Below are positions 33,933-41,988 of a stretch of 64,000 bases of DNA, piece by piece. Positions within the stretch are counted from its first letter, which is position 1. Each line of letters begins with the position of its first letter. This DNA comes from Gaiellasilicea sp963784895 (GTDB taxonomy: Bacteria; Actinomycetota; Thermoleophilia; Gaiellales; Gaiellaceae). The stretch lies in NCBI GenBank assembly GCA_963784895.1, contig CAWATM010000007.1, positions 186,001-250,000 on the forward strand, in the 5' to 3' direction. The translations under genes were made by a program, and so were the position numbers. The notes beneath the pieces were generated by a model. That model made no database searches and had not been told where the DNA came from. It worked only from the letters and a program-made list of their open reading frames with translations.

Positions 33933-34199
33933 ATGAAGAGCTACGTCGTCGAGGTCTACCTGCCGCGGTCACGCGGCCGTGAGGCGGGCGAGCTCGCGGC
34001 CCGGGCGCGTGCCGCAGCCGAGGGGCTGTCTCGCGAAGGCAGGCAGATCCGCTATGTCCGGACGACGTTCCTGCTAGACGACGAGACGTGCTTCCACCTC
34101 TTCGAGGCCGGTTCGGCGGAGGTCATTGAGGCGGCGGCGGAGCGCGCGGAGCGGCGCGCGTCCTCGCCGCCGTCGAAAACTCGTAGGCCGCGCGTCTAG
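33933..34199 (+). CDS. DUF4242 (SCO4226-like) small protein
   Basis: This 88-residue ferredoxin-like protein begins MKSYVVEVYLPRSRGREAGE and contains IRYVRTTFLLDDETCFHLFE, the core of DUF4242 (PF14026). The Streptomyces relative SCO4226 binds nickel. The Cys and His of DETCFHLFE are candidate ligands here. A Shine-Dalgarno GGGAGG sits six bases before the ATG. The C-terminal tail (SSPPSKTRRPRV) is basic and probably disordered. It follows the haloperoxidase gene after a hairpin, and no functional connection is known. Confidence 0.85.
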   Translation: MKSYVVEVYLPRSRGREAGELAARARAAAEGLSREGRQIRYVRTTFLLDDETCFHLFEAGSAEVIEAAAERAERRASSPPSKTRRPRV

Positions 34200-34364
34200 C
34201 TGCCGGCCTTTACTTCGCCGCCACAGCGGCGTAGGGTCGGCCGACGTTCGTCGGGGAGAGGCACGTGGTCGACGGCGGAGGGGTCATTGCTTCGCCTCTC
34301 CGATTCGACCGTTGCCCGGCGGGCGGGTTCATCCGCACCTGGGACTCGACGAAAGGAGACGGTC

Positions 34365-35906
34365 TTGAAGGCATTGCGCTGGGTCGTGCTGGCCGCTGCG
34401 GTCGGCACGGTGACGCTCGGGCTCGCCTCGGCAGCGCCCGCCGGCACGGAGGCGTGCGCCAGCCGCACCAACAACACGCAGGAGAAGCTGCTCGAATGCG
34501 TGACCGTCGACGGCGCTCGAGAGCATCAGGCGGCGCTGCAGGCGATCGCGAGTGCGAACGGCAACACCCGCGTCTCGGGGTCGCCCGGGTACGACCAGTC
34601 GGTCGACTACGCCGAGAAGGTGCTCACGGCAGCGGGGTACGACGTGACCGTCCAGGAGTTCCAGTTCCAGACGTTCGTCTCGCTGTCGCCGTCGATCCTG
34701 GAGCAGGTGGCGCCGCTGCCGGCGCGGCCGCTCGAGAACAACATCATGTCGTACTCCGGCAGCGGTGACGTGACCGGGGCTGTGAGCTCGCCGTCGCCGG
34801 TGACGGGCTGCTTCGCGCCCGACTGGGCGGGGTTCCCCGCGGGAAGCATCGCCCTCGTCCAGCGGGGCGGCTCGACGGCCACGTTCACGTGCTCGTTCGC
34901 GGTGAAGGCACTGAATGCCCTCGCCGCAGGCGCGGTCGGCGTCGTCATCTACAACAACGTCGCCGGACCGTTGAACGGCACGCTCGGCAACACGTTCACG
35001 GCGAACATCGGCGTCACCGGGATCACCCAGGCGCTCGGCGAGGAGCTACGGGCGACCCCCGGACTCGTGCTGCGGCTGAAGACGAGCACGCTCCGCGGCA
35101 TTGCGACCACGTCCAACGTCCTCGCCGAGACGACGAGCGGCGACCCGGACAACGTCGTGATGGTCGGAGCGCACCTCGACTCCGTCAACGCCGGGCCGGG
35201 TATCCAGGACAACGGTTCCGGCAGCGCGGCGATCCTCGAGACCGCCGAGCAGATGGCGAAGGTGCAGCCGCGGAACAAGGTCAGGTTCGCGCTGTGGGGT
35301 GCCGAGGAGTCGAATCTCGTCGGCTCGACGTACTACGTCAACAACCTCCCGGCCGCGGAGCGGGCGAAGATCGCGCTCTATCTCAACTTCGACATGATCG
35401 GATCGCCGAATCACGTGTTCTTCGTCTATGACGGTGACAACTCCGACGCGGTCGGCGCCGGGCCTGGGCCGGCAGGGTCGGCCGAGATCGAGAAGGTCTT
35501 CGAGAGCTACTACACGTCGCGGGGACTGCCGTTCAAGGGCACCGACTTCAGCGGCCGCTCCGACTACGGGCCGTTCATTGCCGCGGGGATCCCCGCCGGC
35601 GGCCTCTTCACCGGCGCGGAGGGGATCAAGACCGCGGCGGAGGCCGCGCTCTGGGGCGGTACGGCCGGCCAGCAGTACGACCCGTGCTACCACCTGGCGT
35701 GCGACACGTACGCCAACATCAACCTCTTCGCGTACGACGTGAACGTCGATGCCGTCGCCTACTCGACGCTGCAGTACGCGATGAGCACCGAGGACGTCAA
35801 CGGCGCTCGGGGGAAGGGCAACTTCCCGACCCCGGGTGCGTCGGCCGCGTCGGCTGCGAGCAGCGGTTCGCAGGGCGGCCTCGACGACGACGCCGTCGCG
35901 GAGTAG
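34365..35906 (+). CDS. Secreted M28 aminopeptidase with PA domain
   Basis: This is a 513-residue exported zinc aminopeptidase. I chose TTG 34365 because AAAGGAG lies seven bases upstream and the signal peptide (LKALRWVVLAAAVGTVTLGL) starts there. A PA domain (residues about 130-260, with SIALVQRGGSTATFTCSFAV) is inserted ahead of the peptidase core. Di-zinc ligands appear as VMVGAHLDSVNAGPGIQDNG (His, Asp), WGAEESNLVGS (Glu-Glu), YLNFDMIGSPNH (Asp) and DPCYHLACDTYANIN (His). It would release N-terminal residues from extracellular peptides. The C-terminus is Ala/Ser-rich and ends in an acidic tail. Confidence 0.92.
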   Translation: MKALRWVVLAAAVGTVTLGLASAAPAGTEACASRTNNTQEKLLECVTVDGAREHQAALQAIASANGNTRVSGSPGYDQSVDYAEKVLTAAGYDVTVQEFQFQTFVSLSPSILEQVAPLPARPLENNIMSYSGSGDVTGAVSSPSPVTGCFAPDWAGFPAGSIALVQRGGSTATFTCSFAVKALNALAAGAVGVVIYNNVAGPLNGTLGNTFTANIGVTGITQALGEELRATPGLVLRLKTSTLRGIATTSNVLAETTSGDPDNVVMVGAHLDSVNAGPGIQDNGSGSAAILETAEQMAKVQPRNKVRFALWGAEESNLVGSTYYVNNLPAAERAKIALYLNFDMIGSPNHVFFVYDGDNSDAVGAGPGPAGSAEIEKVFESYYTSRGLPFKGTDFSGRSDYGPFIAAGIPAGGLFTGAEGIKTAAEAALWGGTAGQQYDPCYHLACDTYANINLFAYDVNVDAVAYSTLQYAMSTEDVNGARGKGNFPTPGASAASAASSGSQGGLDDDAVAE

Positions 35907-35917
35907 CAAACGTGCGA

Positions 35918-35950
35918 GACGGAGCCGCGCCCGAGGGGCGCGGCTCCGTC
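35918..35950 (+). terminator. Terminator hairpin after the M28 peptidase
   Basis: A perfect 14-bp GC-rich stem (35918-35931 and 35937-35950) with a five-base loop begins 12 bases after the peptidase stop codon. There is no T-run, as is usual in GC-rich actinobacteria. It also separates this rightward gene from the leftward tRNA-Ala. Confidence 0.8.
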
Positions 35951-36019
35951 GTCGCTCAGGCACGTGCTGTGCTGCTCGGTCCCAGGTCCGGAAGCCGGGC
36001 CGAGCAGGCAATTCTGAGG

Positions 36020-36092
36020 TGGAGCTAGGCGGGCTCGAACCGCCGACCTCCTGGGTGCGATCCAGGCGCTCTCCCAGCTGAGCTATAGCCCC
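36020..36092 (-). tRNA. tRNA-Ala(CGC)
   Basis: A 73-nt cloverleaf is visible on the minus strand. The acceptor GGGGCTA pairs with TAGCTCC (one G-U), the D arm contains AGCTCAGCTGGGAGAGC, and the anticodon stem CCTGG/CCAGG encloses loop ATCGCAC with anticodon CGC. The T arm is GGCGG-TTCGAAC-CCGCC. It decodes GCG, one of the commonest alanine codons in this GC-rich DNA. CCA is not encoded (the bases after the discriminator A are CCT). Confidence 0.95.
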
Positions 36093-36113
36093 TCGGCCGC
36101 CTAGTGTAGCGCG

Positions 36114-36965
36114 TCAGTTGAGGGCCGCCACCAGGCGTTCGAGCGTGTCCTGCTCCCAGCCGTTGACGAAGTCTGCATGCGTCCCGAACGTGCCCGACGC
36201 CTGCACCGGCCGGCCGTTCTCGGTCGACGGATAGAGGAGGATCAGGACGAGGCTCGGCAACGCGACCGGGTGCGACCGCGGGCACTGCCCGTCGGACGCG
36301 TACGCCAGATGCCTCTGGTGGTTGGCGCTGTCGAGGTCGCGCCCGTTCCAGCAGTTGGGGAAGGTCGCGCGCAGGTGGAGCGACACGTCCGGCGGGCAGT
36401 TCGGCACCGCCGCCGCCCGCGGCTCCGCACCGAAACCGCCACAGGCCCAGCCGACGACCGACAGTTTCTGCGGCCGCCGCGCATTCTGGTTGCCCGCGAT
36501 CATCTTCAGCCCGGCCGGGAACGCCCGCACAGGCCCGGTCGTGCGGCGCACGTAGTAGCCGACGCCGACGAGCGGCCGCAGCGCCCGGCGACCGACGAAC
36601 AGCGTCGGCACCCAGTACGCGGACGCGTCGCCGACGTCGCCGCAACTCGACTCACCGCCGAGCAGCGAGGCGGGTGTCGTCGCGGCGTCGACGTCACGGT
36701 TGCCGATGAAGGTGTGGTTGTGCGCCTTACCGGGCTGGCCGGGGAAGACGATCGGGTCGTCGTTGTTGAAGTGGCTGAAGCCGCAGCCGATCACGAAGTA
36801 GCGGCCTCCCGGGAATCGGGGCGAGCTCTGATCGGCGGCCGCGCGCTCGGCCAGGGCCGGGAACGCCGTTGCCCCGGCGACGAGGAACGCCCCCAGGACG
36901 AGCAGGTGCGAGGTGCGGCGGCGCAGCTTCAATCGCCCTCCGATCGACTGTGCGCCGATTGTCAC
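36114..36965 (-). CDS. Secreted DUF1996 domain protein
   Basis: This 283-residue protein starts at GTG 36965 and has a signal peptide after a basic N-terminus (KLRRRTSHLLVLGAFLVAGA). The mature part matches DUF1996 (PF09362), with FVIGCGFSHFNNDDPIVFPG, AHNHTFIGNRDVDAATTPAS, YWVPTLF, VGWACGG, FPNCWNGRDLDSANHQRHLA and C-terminal LYPSTENGRPVQASGTFGTH plus ADFVNGWEQDTLERLV. The many conserved His and Cys residues suggest a metal-binding, disulfide-bonded extracellular protein. No enzyme activity is established for the family. It lies just downstream of the tRNA on the same strand orientation. Confidence 0.85.
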   Translation of the reverse strand: MTIGAQSIGGRLKLRRRTSHLLVLGAFLVAGATAFPALAERAAADQSSPRFPGGRYFVIGCGFSHFNNDDPIVFPGQPGKAHNHTFIGNRDVDAATTPASLLGGESSCGDVGDASAYWVPTLFVGRRALRPLVGVGYYVRRTTGPVRAFPAGLKMIAGNQNARRPQKLSVVGWACGGFGAEPRAAAVPNCPPDVSLHLRATFPNCWNGRDLDSANHQRHLAYASDGQCPRSHPVALPSLVLILLYPSTENGRPVQASGTFGTHADFVNGWEQDTLERLVAALN

Positions 36966-36985
36966 ACAGTCTGATCAAGACGAGG

Positions 36986-38227
36986 TCAAGGCGCGGCTGG
37001 GAGGAGCGACTCGAGCCGGTCGATCCGCGCCATCTGCGGGAAGAGCCTTGGCCAGACGAGCGCACAGAGGATCGTCAGCGAGCCGCCGATCACGACCGCA
37101 GGCACGGCGCCCACGAGGGCGGCGGCCGCGCCCGACTCGAAGGCGCCGAGCTCGTTCGAGGCGCTGATGAAGACCATCTCGACCGCGTTCACCCGCCCGC
37201 GAAGCGCGTCCGGCGTCGCGAGCGCCGTGATCATCGAGCGGATGTTCATGCTGATCATGTCCGCGAAGCCGCTCACCGCCAGCGCAGCGAACGAGAGCGG
37301 GAACGAGTGCGAGAGGCCGAAGACGACCATGCTCGCGCCGAAGACGGCGACGACGATCAGGAGCTTCCGCCCCGCCATCCCCCTGAGCGGCCGACGGGTG
37401 AGCATGATCCCGGCGAGCATCGCGCCCACCGCCGGCGCGCTCCGAAGCACGCCGAGGCCGACCGGCCCGACGTCGAGGATGTCGCGCGCGAACACCGGCA
37501 GCAGCGCCACGGCGCCGCCGAAGAGCACTGCGACGAGGTCGAGCGAGATCGCGCCCAGCAGCACCGGCGTCCGCCTGACGAAGCGGAGGCCGGCGAGCAA
37601 CGAGACGAGGCGCGAGCCGCCGACATCGAACGGCGCCGCCTCGATCTCCCGCGGCTTCATCGGCAGCACGAAGCCGACCGAGATCAGCATCAGCACCGCG
37701 CCGGTCGCGTAGACGACACCCGGCCCGAGCGCGAAGAGCAGGCCGCCAACCGCGGGGCCGACGACGACCACGCCCTGGAAGACCGTCGAGCGAAGCGCGA
37801 TCGCGCTCGGCAGTAGCTCGTAGGGCACGAGCGTCGGCGTCATCGAACGGATCGCGGGGTTGCCCACCGCGGCCGTGCAGCCGCTCGCAAACGAGAGCGC
37901 GAGGAACGGCCAGAGCTGATCGGCGCCGCTGAGGCTGACGACCAGGAGCAGGAGTGTGATCGCCGCGTCGACGGCGAGCGAGCCGGCGTAGATCAGCTTC
38001 CGCGGCAGCCGATCGGCGAGCGCGCCGGCGGGCAGCGCGAACAGGAGCAGCGGCAGGAACTCGGCCAGGCCAACGAGGCCGAGGTGGAACGGGTTGCGGG
38101 CGATGTCGTAGACCTGCCAGCCGACGGCGACGAAGACCATCTCGCGGCCGAAGCCGTACGAGATGCTCGAGCCCAGCGAGAGCGAGTAGTCGCGCTCGCG
38201 GAGGACCGGTGGCAGCCGCCGTTTCAT
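36986..38227 (-). CDS. MFS transporter, EntS/MFS_3-like exporter
   Basis: This 413-residue protein has twelve predicted spans. The loop 2-3 motif appears as LPAGALADRLPRKLIYAGSL (G-x-x-x-D-R-x-x-R/K), and a repeat copy in the second half is TRRPLRGMAGRKLLIVVAVF. The N-terminus MKRRLPPVLRERDYSLSLGS and the AMP-like VVVGPAVGGLLFALGP segment fit the MFS_3/enterobactin exporter group. The substrate is unknown, since no siderophore or antibiotic genes are nearby. It is divergent from the alcohol dehydrogenase pair, with 31 bp between start codons. Confidence 0.88.
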   Translation of the reverse strand: MKRRLPPVLRERDYSLSLGSSISYGFGREMVFVAVGWQVYDIARNPFHLGLVGLAEFLPLLLFALPAGALADRLPRKLIYAGSLAVDAAITLLLLVVSLSGADQLWPFLALSFASGCTAAVGNPAIRSMTPTLVPYELLPSAIALRSTVFQGVVVVGPAVGGLLFALGPGVVYATGAVLMLISVGFVLPMKPREIEAAPFDVGGSRLVSLLAGLRFVRRTPVLLGAISLDLVAVLFGGAVALLPVFARDILDVGPVGLGVLRSAPAVGAMLAGIMLTRRPLRGMAGRKLLIVVAVFGASMVVFGLSHSFPLSFAALAVSGFADMISMNIRSMITALATPDALRGRVNAVEMVFISASNELGAFESGAAAALVGAVPAVVIGGSLTILCALVWPRLFPQMARIDRLESLLPAAP

Positions 38228-38258
38228 CGGACGGCGAGGCTATCCATACGATGCGGGC

Positions 38259-39086
38259 GTGCGCGCGGTCGTGCTCGACGCAGACAGACAGCCCCGCCTT
38301 GCGGACGCGCCCGCACCTGTCGACCCGATCCGCGTGCTCGCCTGCGGGCTCTGCGGCTCGGACGTGGAAAAGATCGGCGTCGCGCCGACGGGGACGGTGC
38401 TGGGGCACGAGGTCGTCGCACAGCGGGCAGATGGCGCGCGCATCGCGCTGATCCATCACCTCCCCTGCGGCGAGTGCGCGCGCTGCCTAGCCGGCCACGA
38501 GTCGACCTGCGAGCGCTTCGCCAAGGCGACGATCGTCCCCGGCGGCTTTGCCGAGAACGTCGAGACCGCCGAGGGGATCGAGCTGGCGGACGGGATCGGG
38601 GACGCGCTCGGCACGTACCTCGAGCCGCTCGCGTGCGTTCTTCGCGGCGCGGAGCGGGTGCCTCCCGGACGCGTGCTCGTCGTCGGCCAGGGCTTCATTG
38701 GGCGGCTCGTCGCGGGGGTGCTGCGGCGCCGCGGCGACGAGGTGTTCGCCGTCGACACGCGACCGGAGCGAGCCGGTCCAGCGCCGGACGGCCCCGTCGG
38801 CGCGGCCATTCTCTGCGCTCCGGCCGCGCCGCTCGACGCGGTCGAGCCGGGCGGCACGGTCCTCGTCTTCTCTCCCGCCGCGCCGGTCGACCTCGACCTC
38901 GTCTACCGCAACGAGCTGACGCTAACCGGGTCGCGCTCGGCGACGCCCGGGCACATGCGGGCGGCGCTCGAGTTCCTGTCCGAGCTCGACGTGCCCGAGC
39001 CGGAGGTGCTTCCCCTCGAACGCTTCGCCGAGGGGCTCGAGCTCTACCGCTCCGGCCGCGCGCTCAAGGTCGTCTTCACGCCGTGA
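38259..39086 (+). CDS. Zinc-type alcohol dehydrogenase-like protein (MDR superfamily), short
   Basis: This 275-residue protein starts at GTG 38259. The catalytic-zinc half is well preserved: ACGLCGSDVEKIG with the first Cys ligand, VLGHEVVAQ with His/Glu, and the structural-zinc lobe CGECARCLAGHESTC with four cysteines. The cofactor half begins VLVVGQGFIGRLVAGVLRRR but is compressed: the usual 340 residues are reduced by about 65, mostly in the Rossmann part. NAD(P)-linked oxidation of a polyol or amino-alcohol such as threonine is the family norm. It overlaps its paralog by GTGA. Confidence 0.83.
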   Translation: MRAVVLDADRQPRLADAPAPVDPIRVLACGLCGSDVEKIGVAPTGTVLGHEVVAQRADGARIALIHHLPCGECARCLAGHESTCERFAKATIVPGGFAENVETAEGIELADGIGDALGTYLEPLACVLRGAERVPPGRVLVVGQGFIGRLVAGVLRRRGDEVFAVDTRPERAGPAPDGPVGAAILCAPAAPLDAVEPGGTVLVFSPAAPVDLDLVYRNELTLTGSRSATPGHMRAALEFLSELDVPEPEVLPLERFAEGLELYRSGRALKVVFTP

Positions 39087-39997
39087 GGGCGTTGCGCTTC
39101 CACGGGCCGGGCGACCTGCGGCTCGAGGACGTGCCGCACCCCGAGCCCGGGCCCGGCGACGTGCTCGTCCAGATCGAGGTCGCGCTCACGGACGGCACCG
39201 ACCTGAAGACGTTCCGCCGCGGCCATCCCGTCCTGCTGGGCGAGCTGCCGAGCCCGTTCGGCCACGAGTTCTGCGGGATCGACGTCGCCACCAGCCGGCG
39301 CGTCGTCGCCGCCAACTCGGCGGCAGGCGACGAGCGCGGGACGCCGTTCGAGCTCCTGAACGGGGCCTACGCCGAGCTGCTGCTCGTGCCGGCGGCGATC
39401 GCGGCGGTCAACCTCCATCCCGTGCCGCCGGGGCTGGACCCCGAGGTGGCGGCGATGGTCGAGCCGCTCGCGTGCTGCCTCCGCGGCGTCGAGCGAGCGG
39501 CGATCGCCGCCGGCGACCGGGTGGCGATCCTCGGCGCCGGCCCGATCGGGCTGATGCTCGCCGCCTGCGTCGCCGACGCCGGTGGGCGGCCCGAGGTCGT
39601 GGGCGGCCGCGCCGAGCGGCGCGCGCTCGTCCCCGAGTTCGGCGGCGCGACCGGCGACGGTGAGAGAGCGGACGTCGTGATCGAGGCGGCCGGGACCGAC
39701 GAGGCGTGGCAGCGGGCGCTCGAGCTCGTCCGCCCGGGCGGCACCGTCCTCTACTTCGGCGGCCGCGAAGCCGGCGCAGAGCTGCGCGTCGACGCCTTCC
39801 GGCTCCACTACGAGGAGCTGACGCTGCGCGGCGCCTTCCACCACGCGCCTCGCCACGTCCGCGCTGCGCTCGCCTTCCTCGCCAGCGGCGCCTATCCGTG
39901 GGAGCGGCTGATCACGCACCGGATCCGGCTCGAGGAGGTGCCGGCGCTGCTGGCCGACCCGCCGCGCGACTACCTCAAGGCCGCGGTGATCCCTTGA
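39083..39997 (+). CDS. MDR-superfamily dehydrogenase-like protein without structural zinc lobe
   Basis: This 304-residue protein is coupled to the preceding dehydrogenase by GTGA. It begins MRALRFHGPGDLRLEDVPHP. In the usual first ligand position it has ALTDGTDLKTFRRG (Thr-Asp, no Cys), though FGHEFCGID keeps the His-Glu pair. The four-cysteine lobe is missing altogether. The nucleotide fold reads VAILGAGPIGLMLAACVADA and ERADVVIEAAGTDEAWQRAL. It may work as a partner of its zinc-bearing neighbour. Family proteins of this layout often oxidise sugar alcohols or inositols. The substrate is unknown. Confidence 0.8.
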   Translation: MRALRFHGPGDLRLEDVPHPEPGPGDVLVQIEVALTDGTDLKTFRRGHPVLLGELPSPFGHEFCGIDVATSRRVVAANSAAGDERGTPFELLNGAYAELLLVPAAIAAVNLHPVPPGLDPEVAAMVEPLACCLRGVERAAIAAGDRVAILGAGPIGLMLAACVADAGGRPEVVGGRAERRALVPEFGGATGDGERADVVIEAAGTDEAWQRALELVRPGGTVLYFGGREAGAELRVDAFRLHYEELTLRGAFHHAPRHVRAALAFLASGAYPWERLITHRIRLEEVPALLADPPRDYLKAAVIP

Positions 39998-40166
39998 CCA
40001 GCCGGATGGCGAAGGCGCCTGCGCCCGCGACACCGGCGAGTGCGAGCGAGGCGAGATTCGTCGTCGCGCACGTCCGGCAGGCGTTGCAGCAGACCGCCGC
40101 CATCGGCGCGTGCTCGCCGTACTTCCCGGCCGCCTGCACCATCCGTCCCTGCCAGACCGCCTTCAT
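39975..40166 (-). CDS. Small cysteine-rich membrane protein
   Basis: This 63-residue reading frame begins MKAVWQGRMVQAAGKYGEHA and is followed by a CCNACRTC cluster and one hydrophobic helix (LASLALAGVAGAGAFAIRLV). It overlaps the 3' end of the dehydrogenase gene by 23 bases and lies 20 bp from the divergent bicupin start. The motif order (amphipathic segment, four cysteines spaced CC-x2-C-x2-C, transmembrane helix) looks protein-like rather than random. Metal or redox binding at the membrane is conceivable. I do not recognise a family and no ribosome site is visible. Confidence 0.55.
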   Translation of the reverse strand: MKAVWQGRMVQAAGKYGEHAPMAAVCCNACRTCATTNLASLALAGVAGAGAFAIRLVKGSPRP

Positions 40167-40186
40167 GGGGTCATGATACGCAGCGG

Positions 40187-41152
40187 ATGGGACTTGCTCA
40201 CTGGGACGACGTCGAGCAGCACCGGCGTGCGAAGGGCGAGATGGACGCGACCTGGCAGCGGCTCGGCGACGCCGCCGGGACGAAGGGCGTCGGGCTCAAC
40301 CGGGTCCGCGTCGCGCCGGGAAAGCTGCCGACGCCGCCGCACTCGCACGGCGCCTCCGAGGAGGTCTACTACGTACTCGGCGGCTCCGGCCTGGCGTGGC
40401 AGGACGATCAGGTGCACGAGGTTCGTCCCGGCGACTGCGTCATCCACCGCGCCAATGAGCTCGAGCACACGTTCATCGCGGGTCCCGACGGGCTCGACTA
40501 CCTCGTCTTCGGCACGAGGCACCCGACCGAGATCGGCTGGCTGCCGCGCTCGAGCGCCGTTCGCTTCGGCTGGCCCTGGGCCGAGGGCCGGGTCGACGAT
40601 CCGTGGGACCGCGAAGCCGAGGCGCCGCCGCTCGAGGTCGGCGAGCCGGCCGCGCGCCCGCCGAACATCCTCAACGTCGACGAGGTCGAGCTCGAGCGCT
40701 GGGGCGGAGCGACGACCGCGCCGTTCGCGACGAGGGAGCGCTCCGACCTGGCCGGCTTCCATTGGGAGCGGCTCGATCCCGGGACGCGCGGCTCGGTGCC
40801 GCACTGCCATTCCGAGGAGGAGGAGATCTTCGTCATCCTCGAGGGCGAGGGGACGCTGCACCTGTGGCCGTCGCCGTCGTTCGCCGCCGGGACGGGCACC
40901 GAGCGTGAGGCGATCCCGATCCGCGCCGGCCACGTCGTCGCGCGGCCGCCGGCGACGCGCGTCAGCCACTGGTTCCGCGCCGGCCACGACGGGCTGACGA
41001 TGCTCATCTACGGGACGCGGAAGCCGAACGACATGTGCTGGTACCCGCGCTCGAACAAGATCGCCTGGCGCGGGCTCGGCGTCATCGGCCGGATCGAGGT
41101 GCTCGACTACTTCGACGGCGAGCCCGACGACGACGGCAGCGACGACTTCTAG
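40187..41152 (+). CDS. Bicupin protein
   Basis: This 321-residue protein (ATG 40187) has two cupin barrels. The first carries PPHSHGASEEVYYVLGGSGL and later VRPGDCVIHRANELEHTFIA. The second carries VPHCHSEEEEIFVILEGEGT and RAGHVVARPPATRVSHWFRA. Both have the metal-binding H-x-H-x(n)-E and downstream H pattern, so two metal sites are expected. Bicupins include oxalate decarboxylases, dioxygenases and sugar-binding proteins. Spacing here fits none clearly, and the repeated GTRHPTEIGWLPRSS / GTRKPNDMCWYPRSN segments mark an internal duplication. It is cytoplasmic, and the substrate is unknown. Confidence 0.87.
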   Translation: MGLAHWDDVEQHRRAKGEMDATWQRLGDAAGTKGVGLNRVRVAPGKLPTPPHSHGASEEVYYVLGGSGLAWQDDQVHEVRPGDCVIHRANELEHTFIAGPDGLDYLVFGTRHPTEIGWLPRSSAVRFGWPWAEGRVDDPWDREAEAPPLEVGEPAARPPNILNVDEVELERWGGATTAPFATRERSDLAGFHWERLDPGTRGSVPHCHSEEEEIFVILEGEGTLHLWPSPSFAAGTGTEREAIPIRAGHVVARPPATRVSHWFRAGHDGLTMLIYGTRKPNDMCWYPRSNKIAWRGLGVIGRIEVLDYFDGEPDDDGSDDF

Positions 41153-41161
41153 GGCCGCGCT

Positions 41162-41833
41162 CTAGACGAAGAGGGTCAGCTCGGGCTCGCGCTCACCGCG
41201 CAGCACGGCGAGGTCGACCTCGACACACGCGATTCCCCGCGACTCGGCGAGCGTCACCGCCTGCGGCTTGAAGGACTGTGCCGCGAGGAGCCCGCGGCAG
41301 GCCGCTTTCGCCGGGTCGGCGCGGATGAAGCCGAGGTAGCGCGTCAGCTGCTCGACCGCCTCGATCGTGCCGACGCGCTTGATCTCGACCGCGACCCAGC
41401 CGTCGTCGCAGTCGCGGCACATCAGGTCGACTGGGCCGATCTCGGTCATCCACTCGCGCCGGTCGAGCCGGAGCTCGGCCTCGAGCCATCCCGGCGCTGC
41501 GGCGAGCGCCTCCTGGAGGTGCTTCTCAACGCCGTCCTTCTCGAGCCCGGCCACCTCGTCCATCTCGTGCTCCTGATCCGAGAGCACCTCGGCGATCCGG
41601 ATCTCCAGCTGATCCTCGGTCTTGCCGGCGCGCTTGCGGACGACGATCAGCCCGTCCGACTCCTCGATCACGGTCGGCGGCGTCATCCAGTTGCTCGGCC
41701 GGTAGCCGCCGCTGTCCGCGTGGACGAGCACGGAGCCGTCGGACTTGATCATCAGCAGTCGCACCGCCTCGGGCAGGAAGGCGTCGAGACGGCCGGTGTA
41801 GGTGACCTCGCAGCGGGCGACGAGCAGGCGCAT
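41162..41833 (-). CDS. nucS: Mismatch-specific endonuclease NucS (EndoMS)
   Basis: This 223-residue nuclease cuts both strands at mismatches and replaces MutSL in most actinobacteria. The N-terminal DNA-binding barrel (MRLLVARCEVTYTGRLDAFL, MIKSDGSVLVHADSGGYRPS) is followed by the RecB-like nuclease core. Its catalytic D136, E150 and K152 lie in GPVDLMCRDCDDGWVAVEIK. Residues 160-200 (AVEQLTRYLGFIRADPA) complete the fold. The last residues (EPELTLFV) form a C-terminal peptide that could bind the sliding clamp. The tandem palindromic repeat 41851-41967 lies directly upstream of its start codon. Confidence 0.95.
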   Translation of the reverse strand: MRLLVARCEVTYTGRLDAFLPEAVRLLMIKSDGSVLVHADSGGYRPSNWMTPPTVIEESDGLIVVRKRAGKTEDQLEIRIAEVLSDQEHEMDEVAGLEKDGVEKHLQEALAAAPGWLEAELRLDRREWMTEIGPVDLMCRDCDDGWVAVEIKRVGTIEAVEQLTRYLGFIRADPAKAACRGLLAAQSFKPQAVTLAESRGIACVEVDLAVLRGEREPELTLFV

Positions 41834-41850
41834 GGGCCGCCCAACCTACT

Positions 41851-41967
41851 GTCCCTTTCGGACGTGCGAGGTCCTGGCCCCCGACACGTCCCTGGCGGAC
41901 GTGCGAGGTCCTGGCCCCGACACGTCCCTCGCGGACGTGGGGGGTTTTGGCCCCGGCACGTCCCCGC
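41851..41967. repeat. Tandem array of about 36-bp palindromic units
   Basis: Three units of 37, 36 and 36 bp (41851-41887, 41888-41923, 41924-41959) plus the first eight bases of a fourth start with GTCCC and contain GGACGTG, a spacer with GGTCCTGGCCCC or a variant, and end CACGTCC across the unit junction. GGACGTG and CACGTCC are reverse complements, so every unit can fold into a stem-loop of about 32 nt. The third unit has diverged in its spacer (GGGGGGTTTTGGCCCC). It lies between the O-methyltransferase stop and the nucS start, so it may be a terminator array or a REP-type element. Confidence 0.8.
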
Positions 41968-41988
41968 AAGCCCCCCGGGGCGATGGCG

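Noticed and set aside
36025..36645. A minus-strand open frame ending in PRGYSSAGRAPGSHPGGRRFEP
   Set aside because: Its end is the translated tRNA-Ala and the rest is a shadow of the DUF1996 gene.
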